Positions 58,220-64,000 of a stretch of 64,000 nucleotides of DNA are shown one piece after another (position 1 is the stretch's first letter; every line of letters starts with the position of its first letter). Source of the stretch: Clostridium sp. (GTDB lineage Bacteria > Bacillota > Clostridia > TANB77 > CAG-508); the NCBI GenBank assembly GCA_018371855.1, contig JAHAKD010000007.1, positions 52,817 through 116,816 of the forward strand, in the 5' to 3' direction. The notes under the pieces were generated by a model. That model did no database searches. It saw only the letters and a program-made list of their open reading frames with translations, and was not told where the DNA came from. The translations under genes were made by a program, and so were the position numbers.

Positions 58220-58990
58220 ATGAGAGAATATAGAAAAGTATCCAAAGGTGTTATTTTTGCAATTGTAATTGCGGTAATAGTAATTGGTGTTTCCTTAATA
58301 TCATTATTTTCATTGGGAAAAGAAGAGCCAGAAAGTGGTGGGAAACAACTTGCAGATACTGTGAATTATTTAGAAGAAAGTAATTCAATAGAAGAGGCAA
58401 GTACTAGTAATGATAAGACAGTAAATGAAGTAAAAGAAAATAAAATAGCATTAAATACAGAAAATTTAGTAAGTTCACAAAATACAACTACTAACCAAAA
58501 ACAAACAAATAAAACTTCAAAAACGACGAATACAACTACATCCACATCAAAGCAGACAACAAAGAAAGAAGAAAAGAAAGAAATAAAATTTGAAAAGCCA
58601 GTTGAAGGAGAAATAATTAAAGAGTTTGCAAAAGATAATTTAGTGTTTTCTAATACGTTAAACGAGTGGACAACTCATGTGGGTATAGATATAAAAGCAT
58701 CAAAGACTACAGTTGTTAAAGCAGCTTATGAAGGTACAGTAGAATCAATTAAAAATGATCCTAGATATGGGTTAACAGTTATTATTGCACATGATGATGG
58801 TTATAAAACGGTATATTCTAATTTATTAACTTCTGAGTTTGTAGTAGAAGGAGAAAAGGTAACTACCGGACAAACAATAGGAACAGTAGGAAATACAGCT
58901 ACTTTTGAAGTTGCCGACGAAAGTCATTTACACTTCGAAATATTAAAAGATAATGTACAAGTTGATCCTACAATATATATAAAATATTAA
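58220..58990 (+). CDS. spoIIQ: SpoIIQ-like M23 (LytM) peptidase
   Basis: The 256-residue forespore-type membrane protein has a membrane segment at 11-31, a Ser/Thr/Asn-rich linker (about 75-130) and a C-terminal LytM domain. Zinc ligand motifs are complete: THVGID (H-x3-D) and HLHFE (H-x-H). Bacillus SpoIIQ lacks one ligand, while clostridial SpoIIQ is often intact. Position after spoIID supports SpoIIQ, which pairs with SpoIIIAH across the septum. GAGGAGGAAA upstream. Confidence 0.88.
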   Translation: MREYRKVSKGVIFAIVIAVIVIGVSLISLFSLGKEEPESGGKQLADTVNYLEESNSIEEASTSNDKTVNEVKENKIALNTENLVSSQNTTTNQKQTNKTSKTTNTTTSTSKQTTKKEEKKEIKFEKPVEGEIIKEFAKDNLVFSNTLNEWTTHVGIDIKASKTTVVKAAYEGTVESIKNDPRYGLTVIIAHDDGYKTVYSNLLTSEFVVEGEKVTTGQTIGTVGNTATFEVADESHLHFEILKDNVQVDPTIYIKY

Positions 58991-59018
58991 AAAAGCGACT
59001 ATATGTCGCTATTTTGTT
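58990..59018. terminator. Bidirectional terminator between spoIIQ and AraC gene
   Basis: AGCGAC-TATAT-GTCGCT with T-rich flanks; the AraC gene stop lies in the stem. Confidence 0.75.
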
Positions 59019-59827
59019 TCTATAGGAAGCCACCATTCTGTATGCCCTGGACCATTATAAACTTCAATTTCTGGAATATTTCTAATATTATAACCGGAAT
59101 AAGGAACCCAGTTACGATATGCATTATGTGAAAAATTATTAAAAAAGTTGCCAGAAATTTCATCTATTTTAAAGACAGCCCAAGTAGAACTTGGAATAGT
59201 AATTTTTGTACTATGTGGCATATGTTCTTTACTTGCAATATAATAATTTGCATTAATAGAGTTTGGAAAAAATTCATCGTATTCTATAACACCATATGCA
59301 GTATGCTCATTTAAGATATTATCGTAAGTTTTATCTTTACTAAGTTCTTTCCAAAAAGCAGGTGCAATTTTTTTGATATCTGGAATATAACACTTCCTAG
59401 GAATACCATATAATTCAATTTCAGCATGCTCTTCTATTTTATAATGTAATTCTTTATTAGTTCTTATGTTTGCAAATGAATATGGAGGAAAGTTTTTTAT
59501 ATACTTCCCTTCTTTTTTTACTTTGCTTGGTTTAATTCCGTGAAACTTATAAAAAGATCTAGAAAAACTTTCAGAATTTTCATACCCATATTTAATAGCT
59601 AAATCTATAATTTTTATATCAGAATTTTGAAGCTCGATGGCAGCCATACTTAAACGTCTTTTTCTAATATATTCTGTTAATGTCATTCCTGTTAAAAATG
59701 TAAAAATTCGATACATAGTATATTCATTAACACATAGGATTTGCGCCATTTTTTTAGGTTCAATATCTGCATCTAAATTAGTTTCTATATAATTAATTAA
59801 TTCAGTAAATTTATCAAAATTATCCAT
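59009..59827 (-). CDS. AraC-family regulator with GyrI-like effector-binding domain
   Basis: The 272-residue protein has two helix-turn-helix motifs at the N-terminus (about 8-105: KMAQILCVNEYTMYRIF and DLAIKYGYENSESFSRSFYK), followed by an AraE/GyrI-type ligand-binding domain (about 130-270). Start ATG 59827 has TTGGAGGAATT; the longer frame to 59995 runs through the neighbouring start. It is divergent from the four-gene phosphotransfer operon with 108 bases between, so it is a likely regulator of that operon; this is inferred from position. Confidence 0.88.
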   Translation of the reverse strand: MDNFDKFTELINYIETNLDADIEPKKMAQILCVNEYTMYRIFTFLTGMTLTEYIRKRRLSMAAIELQNSDIKIIDLAIKYGYENSESFSRSFYKFHGIKPSKVKKEGKYIKNFPPYSFANIRTNKELHYKIEEHAEIELYGIPRKCYIPDIKKIAPAFWKELSKDKTYDNILNEHTAYGVIEYDEFFPNSINANYYIASKEHMPHSTKITIPSSTWAVFKIDEISGNFFNNFSHNAYRNWVPYSGYNIRNIPEIEVYNGPGHTEWWLPIETK

Positions 59828-59865
59828 AATTCCTCCAATTAAGAAATATTTTAACATAAAACAGA

Positions 59866-59916
59866 CTTTTTTGGTACCTAAAATGTCAATTATTAGGTTA
59901 GAAAAAAGCCTATAAT
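59866..59916 (+). promoter_or_regulatory. Intergenic control region of the phosphotransfer operon
   Basis: TATAAT at 59911-59916 lies 20 bases before the ATG at 59936. A near-palindrome centred on GGTACC (59873-59878) is a possible regulator site. No strong -35 is visible, which would suit an activator-dependent promoter. Confidence 0.4.
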
Positions 59917-59935
59917 TATTATAGGAGGGATAATT

Positions 59936-61189
59936 ATGATAAAAGAGTTTATTGATATCACACCACATAGAAGCATAATGTGTAAGATAAGTCAAACTGG
60001 CTACTCTGTACAGGAAGCAATATCAGAATTAATAGACAATTCTATAGATGCTAGATTAGAAAATGAGAATTTAACAATAAAAGTTACAATTAATAAAGAG
60101 CATATTATTATAGAAGACACAGGTAAAGGTATGAATAAATCACAAGCAAAAGATTCTATAAGGTTGGGCTACTCAAGTAAAAAAGAAAAGCTTGGAGAAT
60201 TTGGGTTAGGATTAAAAACAGCAACATCTTTTTTAGGTGAGGAATTTGTTTTAAGGACTAAAAGAGAAGATTCAAAAGAAGAATATATTATTAAATATGA
60301 TGAAAATGAATGGTTACAAAAAGGTGATTGGTTTAAATTCCCATTTATAATAGAAGACAAAAATGATAAATCACATGGAACAATAGTAGAAATTAAAAAA
60401 TTAAAGCTAGATTTAACAGATGAATTGTTACAAAAAATAAAAGAAGAATTAGGAAGAAGATTTGCACCATTTATTTTAAATGATGAGATTTATTTATATT
60501 TTAATGAAGAAAAATGTGAGGTACCCAAACCAGATATAATAGAAGGTACTAAAAAAAATATAGACATCAAAATTGGAAAATGTGAGATTAAAGGTTGGTG
60601 GGCTTATCAATTATCAGGATATAACAAGAGTTATTATGGGTTTAATACATTTAGAAGAGGAAGATTAGTTACTGTTTTTGATAAAATCGGTCTTACAAAT
60701 AATCAGGAGATAAAACAAATTATAGGAGAACTAGAAATATCAGGAGTAGATATAACACATGATAAAAAAAGCTGGGTTAAAACTTCTGATGAATATAAAA
60801 AAGTAGAAGAAAGATTAATGGAGTATTTTAAGGAATATGAATATAAACCTAAAAGATTATTAACCGGATATCCAGCAAGCAAAGGAAAAGTTATAGGAAC
60901 AGTGAGACAGGTAAATATGTTTCATAGTGGAAATATGGAACAAGAAATAAAAAAGGTAAATAAAGGAGATATTATAGTAACAGCTATGACAAGACCACAG
61001 TATTTAATTGCGATAAGACGAGCTGGCGGAATAATTACAGATTTGGGAGGAACTCTTTGTCATGCTGCAATAGTGTCTAGAGAGTTTGGAATACCAGCAG
61101 TAGTTGGAACAAATATAGCAACTAGTGTCTTACAAGATGGGCAAAAAGTAATAATAGACGGAGGAGAAGGTGTAGTATATGAATATTAA
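59936..61189 (+). CDS. GHKL ATPase fused to PEP-synthase-type phosphohistidine domain
   Basis: In this 417-residue fusion the N-terminal GHKL/Bergerat ATPase has N box ELIDNSIDA (E31, N35), G1 EDTGKGM (D61, G63, G65) and G2 GEFGLGL (87-93). A transducer-like part with ITHDKKSW follows to about 300, resembling MORC/MutL-like ATP-binding proteins. From about 306 a mobile swivelling domain starts with GYPASKGKVIGTV and has GGTLCHAAI, with the phosphohistidine at H376, then FGIPAVVGT. In PEP synthase, PPDK and rifampicin phosphotransferase this His carries phosphate from the ATP-grasp domain. Here that ATP-grasp domain is encoded by the fourth gene. Its stop overlaps the next start by 11 bases. 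GGAGGG upstream. Confidence 0.88.
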   Translation: MIKEFIDITPHRSIMCKISQTGYSVQEAISELIDNSIDARLENENLTIKVTINKEHIIIEDTGKGMNKSQAKDSIRLGYSSKKEKLGEFGLGLKTATSFLGEEFVLRTKREDSKEEYIIKYDENEWLQKGDWFKFPFIIEDKNDKSHGTIVEIKKLKLDLTDELLQKIKEELGRRFAPFILNDEIYLYFNEEKCEVPKPDIIEGTKKNIDIKIGKCEIKGWWAYQLSGYNKSYYGFNTFRRGRLVTVFDKIGLTNNQEIKQIIGELEISGVDITHDKKSWVKTSDEYKKVEERLMEYFKEYEYKPKRLLTGYPASKGKVIGTVRQVNMFHSGNMEQEIKKVNKGDIIVTAMTRPQYLIAIRRAGGIITDLGGTLCHAAIVSREFGIPAVVGTNIATSVLQDGQKVIIDGGEGVVYEY

Positions 61190-62282
61190 AATACCAGAAT
61201 ATTTGTTAAAAATGCCAACATATTTACCAAATGATATAGAGGGAATGATTTTTACATATCCAAATAAATTTCCATTAATAAAAGAAAAATATGAAGAAGC
61301 TGCAAAAAAATATGCAATGGATCCAGTTGGTTTTAGACAATATGGTGATTCGCAAAAGGCAGAGTTGATAGTAGGACTTGATAATTTAAAAAAGGAATAT
61401 GATGCTCATAAAAATAAAGATTTAGAATATATGGTAAAAATGGATCAAAGATTAAATAAATTATTTTGCTTTAGATTTTGGATAGTAAATTATTTGTTTG
61501 CAGATGGTCCAATACATAGTTTTTATGTTGATAATTTAAGATTATTAATAAGAAAGGCTGTGAAAGCTGATGAAACAGAAAAGTATGAAGCAAAAGTAGA
61601 AGAGATAATTCAAAATTTATTGCAATCAGATTATGCAGATGAATATTTAGAGCAAGCATTAGATTGTAATGCAGCGTTAAAAGAACTAAGAAATATAAAA
61701 GAAATACAAGAAGAGTTAGAAAAGGTAACTATATTAATAGACGAAGATCCGATGAAAAATGTAGAGCAAATAAATAGTATTTGGGAAAATATTTGGAAAG
61801 TTATAGAAAATAACGAAATAATAGGACAAAAACTACGTCATGCAATTTATCAAGTTAAATTTAGAAGTTCAATGCTTCCTTTATATAATATTTTGACACA
61901 TACTATAGAATTTAGAAAAGAAAATTTACAATTACAAGAAAAACACGATAACATGCATAATAAAATAGACAATATTTTAGAACAAGCTAAGAAAGAATTG
62001 TCTGCTGATGAATATGATTTATTGAAGATGTCATATGAACAAACTAAAAATTTTGCGATGTATAAAGATGTAATGGGAGCAGTAGACGGAAAACTAATAC
62101 CATTTTGGTTTGGTATTCATGATGAAATAAGAGAAATGCTAAGAAAATCCAATCAAAACATGCCTATTCGTTCAGTTGGACAAGCTGGAATGTTCTATTA
62201 TTTAGTATGGTTTTTACCAACTAATTTAAAAGCAATAGTTATGACACCAGATTTTACGGATTTTTCTTTAGAAAATTTGTAG
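61179..62282 (+). CDS. Unrecognised mostly helical protein of the phosphotransfer operon
   Basis: The 367-residue protein is not recognised. It is rich in charged helices (coiled-coil tendency about 125-200 and 250-285), with no signal peptide or membrane segment. Conserved-looking spots are VGFRQYGDSQKAE near 50, FRFWIVNYLFADGP near 100 and AVDGKLIPFWFGIHDE near 315. Its size is comparable to the substrate-binding middle domain of rifampicin phosphotransferase, so it could be the acceptor or substrate-binding subunit; that is a hypothesis. It overlaps the GHKL-His gene and lies 8 bases from the phosphatase gene. Confidence 0.75.
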   Translation: MNIKIPEYLLKMPTYLPNDIEGMIFTYPNKFPLIKEKYEEAAKKYAMDPVGFRQYGDSQKAELIVGLDNLKKEYDAHKNKDLEYMVKMDQRLNKLFCFRFWIVNYLFADGPIHSFYVDNLRLLIRKAVKADETEKYEAKVEEIIQNLLQSDYADEYLEQALDCNAALKELRNIKEIQEELEKVTILIDEDPMKNVEQINSIWENIWKVIENNEIIGQKLRHAIYQVKFRSSMLPLYNILTHTIEFRKENLQLQEKHDNMHNKIDNILEQAKKELSADEYDLLKMSYEQTKNFAMYKDVMGAVDGKLIPFWFGIHDEIREMLRKSNQNMPIRSVGQAGMFYYLVWFLPTNLKAIVMTPDFTDFSLENL

Positions 62283-62290
62283 GTGATGAA

Positions 62291-63106
62291 ATGAAAGATA
62301 TAAATATAATATTAACCAGGCACGGAAGATATAATGATTCTAGAGATAAAAGTGACTGGAGTATAGGACACATTACTGAAGAAGGTAAAAGAGAAATAGC
62401 AGAGAAGACCAAAAAAAGGATAGATAGGATGGTAGGCAATAAATTACGAGATACTACATTTTTAATTATTGCCTCACCTACTTATTGGTTAAGTGACAAA
62501 AGATTTGGAAGAAGAGCTATTGAAACAGAAAAAATAACAAAATCAGAAATAATGGAAGAACTAAAACAAGAAGGAATTACAGAAGAAGAGGCAAAATCTC
62601 ATTTTTATTTAAAGCCCAAAATATATACAAGACAAAAAACAAATGGATTTAGTATAGAAGAATTAAGAGAAAAATTAGCAGAACCAAATGTATATGATTT
62701 GGCACCAAGTTATATAGAAAAATTAAAAGTAAGATATGGAGGAATGAATTCTGGATTTTGGAAAGAACTTGCAAGTTCGGAAGAAGTAAAGCAATACAAT
62801 AAAAATGCAGAAGGGCCAACAGATTTAAGAAGAAAAATAACAGAACTATTAAATTATGTAGTAGAATGGTCAAAGGAGTATTCAAAAACTCAAAATACAA
62901 ATATATGTGTATTTTTAATTACTCATGGAGAAACAATGGAACCTTTTATTCAACACAAGAAATTATCACATATAACTGAGTTTGGATATAATGACGGGAT
63001 TGTTTTTAATGTGAAGGAAGATGGAATTATAATAAAGACAGAAGATGAACTATTTGTCGGACCTCCACCAAAAGTTAAAGATGAATGTATATTAGGTAGG
63101 TATTAA
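62291..63106 (+). CDS. Histidine phosphatase superfamily protein
   Basis: The 271-residue protein starts IILTRHGRYND, the RHG motif with catalytic H11, and has a second His in FLITHGETMEPF (H212) with a nearby Glu. These are the features of the phosphoglycerate mutase-like histidine phosphatases. An insert of about 90 residues (about 95-185) is unusual and may cap the active site. Within this operon it could remove phosphate from a protein or small-molecule product. AGGTGATGA is the ribosome binding region. Confidence 0.82.
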   Translation: MKDINIILTRHGRYNDSRDKSDWSIGHITEEGKREIAEKTKKRIDRMVGNKLRDTTFLIIASPTYWLSDKRFGRRAIETEKITKSEIMEELKQEGITEEEAKSHFYLKPKIYTRQKTNGFSIEELREKLAEPNVYDLAPSYIEKLKVRYGGMNSGFWKELASSEEVKQYNKNAEGPTDLRRKITELLNYVVEWSKEYSKTQNTNICVFLITHGETMEPFIQHKKLSHITEFGYNDGIVFNVKEDGIIIKTEDELFVGPPPKVKDECILGRY

Positions 63107-63107
63107 T

Positions 63108-63818
63108 ATGATATATAAATTAGATGAAATAAGTAAAAAAGATGTACTAGAAGTTGGAGGTAAAGCAGCTAATTTAGGTGAACTTATAAAATTAGGATTT
63201 AATGTACCGAAAGGATTTGTTTGTACATCAAAGGAAAATAGAGATGACATATATAATATGTATAATAAATTAAAATTAGGTAATGTAGCAGTTAGATCAT
63301 CTGCTATATGTGAAGATGGAACACAAAATTCATATGCTGGGCAATTTGAAACATTTCTTAATATAAATAAAGAAGAAATTATTAAAAGCATAGAAAAATG
63401 TTATGACTCAAATAAATCTGAAAATATAAAAGGATATATAAATGAAAAAAATATAGTAAATGAGAATGCAAAAGTATCAGTTATAGTTCAAAAAATGATA
63501 TATGGGGATATATCTGGAGTAATGTTTACTAAGAACCCGGTAAGTGGTGATGACATAATTATAATAGAAAGTGTATTAGGGTTGGGAGAAAAATTAGTGC
63601 AAGGGGAAGTAACTCCAACACAAATCAAAATTAATAAAAATACATTAATAATAGAAAATAAAATTGGAAAAGAAATGTTATCAGATAATGAGATAAGAAC
63701 TTTAAGCAGAATCGGATTAGATATAGAAAGATTCTTTAAAGCTCCGCAAGATATAGAATGGAGTTTAAAGGATGGAGAAATATACATATTACAAACAAGA
63801 AATATAACAACATTGTAG
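63108..63818 (+). CDS. Stand-alone PEP-synthase/PPDK-type ATP-grasp domain
   Basis: The 236-residue protein is a compact PEP/pyruvate-binding ATP-grasp domain: GGKAANLGELI, VPKGF, VAVRSSAICEDG, SYAGQFETFLN, ISGVMFTKNPVSG, LGLGEKLVQGEVTP and PQDIEWSLKDGEIYILQTR. It ends exactly where the domain ends, without swivel or TIM-barrel domains. The lid region is much shorter than in PEP synthase (family domain about 330 residues). It would use ATP to phosphorylate H376 of the GHKL-fusion protein. It is the last gene of the operon, one base after the phosphatase gene. Confidence 0.88.
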   Translation: MIYKLDEISKKDVLEVGGKAANLGELIKLGFNVPKGFVCTSKENRDDIYNMYNKLKLGNVAVRSSAICEDGTQNSYAGQFETFLNINKEEIIKSIEKCYDSNKSENIKGYINEKNIVNENAKVSVIVQKMIYGDISGVMFTKNPVSGDDIIIIESVLGLGEKLVQGEVTPTQIKINKNTLIIENKIGKEMLSDNEIRTLSRIGLDIERFFKAPQDIEWSLKDGEIYILQTRNITTL

Positions 63819-63923
63819 GGATATCTGTGGTCTAAAATGTTTGAAATCAACAGAGAAAAAAATGATGACTTTTTATATAATAAATTCATGCTAAAAAAAT
63901 ATTAAAAAAAATGAAAAAATATG

Positions 63924-63952
63924 TTGACAATAAAAAGGTGATATGGTAATAT
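63924..63952 (+). promoter_or_regulatory. Promoter for a gene beyond the window
   Basis: TTGACA at 63924-63929 and TAATAT at 63947-63952 with a 17-bp spacer. The 48 bases after it read like a leader; no start codon with a ribosome binding site is reached before the window ends. Confidence 0.6.
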
Positions 63953-64000
63953 AATTAAAGACCGAGTAACAAGAGAAAAAAACACATAGAAATATGTAAA

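Noticed and set aside
59828..59995. 56-residue N-terminal extension of the AraC regulator
   Set aside because: It would overlap the start of the divergent operon; GGAGG precedes the ATG at 59827 and the HTH region starts there.

Overview
The window is about 64 kb of very AT-rich chromosome with an AGA-dominated codon style, strong GGAGG-type ribosome binding sites and short intergenic hairpins. Gene content points to an endospore-forming, low-GC Firmicute of the Clostridia, probably an anaerobic gut-type lineage. Sporulation genes seen are sigH, dpaA, the spoIIA-sigF operon, spoIID, a spoIIQ-like gene and a small spore-type protein. Other lineage markers are ireB-ruvX-DUF1292, a T-box before valS, the L21 leader and rqcH. 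The species cannot be named from the sequence alone. Most of the window is conserved core, with small accessory islets.

Layout. 1-8.5 kb: a partial U32 peptidase/RlhA-like gene, a tiny Cys/Gly spore-type protein, a cell-envelope operon (FemX-like, alanine racemase-like, DUF1189, FtsH) and an RluA-type pseudouridine synthase. 8.5-13.7 kb: a GC-shifted orphan gene, a nucleotide kinase-like protein, rplU-rpmA with the L21 leader, trpS, obgE and a Cys-rich unknown. 13.8-25.6 kb: dinB, folD, dprA, a class A PBP, cysS, rpsB-tsf, a C-terminal processing protease and an LCP protein. 25.6-35.6 kb: a NUDIX hydrolase, a second GC-shifted orphan gene under a palindromic operator, tRNA-Thr(CGU), ftsY, UPF0182, DUF5665, pgsA-ligA and a fucO-type alcohol dehydrogenase. 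35.8-45.6 kb: ppaC, rqcH, sigH, tRNA-Thr(GGU), ychF, an LPKTG mini-protein facing a sortase, a second and unrelated pyrophosphatase, a TPR protein, dpaA and uppP. 45.8-53.8 kb: an unusual three-gene module (pilin-like peptide; receiver-like/AT-hook/acidic-repeat/CpaE-like ATPase; membrane GAF plus degenerate GGDEF), followed by ireB-ruvX-DUF1292 and T-box-valS. 53.9-59 kb: a FAD-dependent dehydrogenase, then spoIIAA (frameshifted)-spoIIAB-sigF-spoIID-spoIIQ. 59-63.8 kb: an AraC-type regulator divergent from a tightly packed four-gene operon.

The four-gene operon at 59936-63818 is the best candidate for an undescribed system. Its first protein fuses a GHKL/Bergerat ATPase to a PEP-synthase-type phosphohistidine swivelling domain. 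The second is an unrecognised, mostly helical protein. The third is a histidine-phosphatase-superfamily protein. The fourth is a compact stand-alone PEP-synthase/PPDK-type ATP-grasp domain. Together they look like a dikinase split into parts, with the phosphocarrier domain moved onto a GHKL ATPase and a candidate dephosphorylating enzyme added.

Other points of interest are the single-base frameshift in spoIIAA, the sortase/LPKTG pair, the acidic-repeat ATPase module, the simplified L27 without Prp, and dpaA without an adjacent dpaB.
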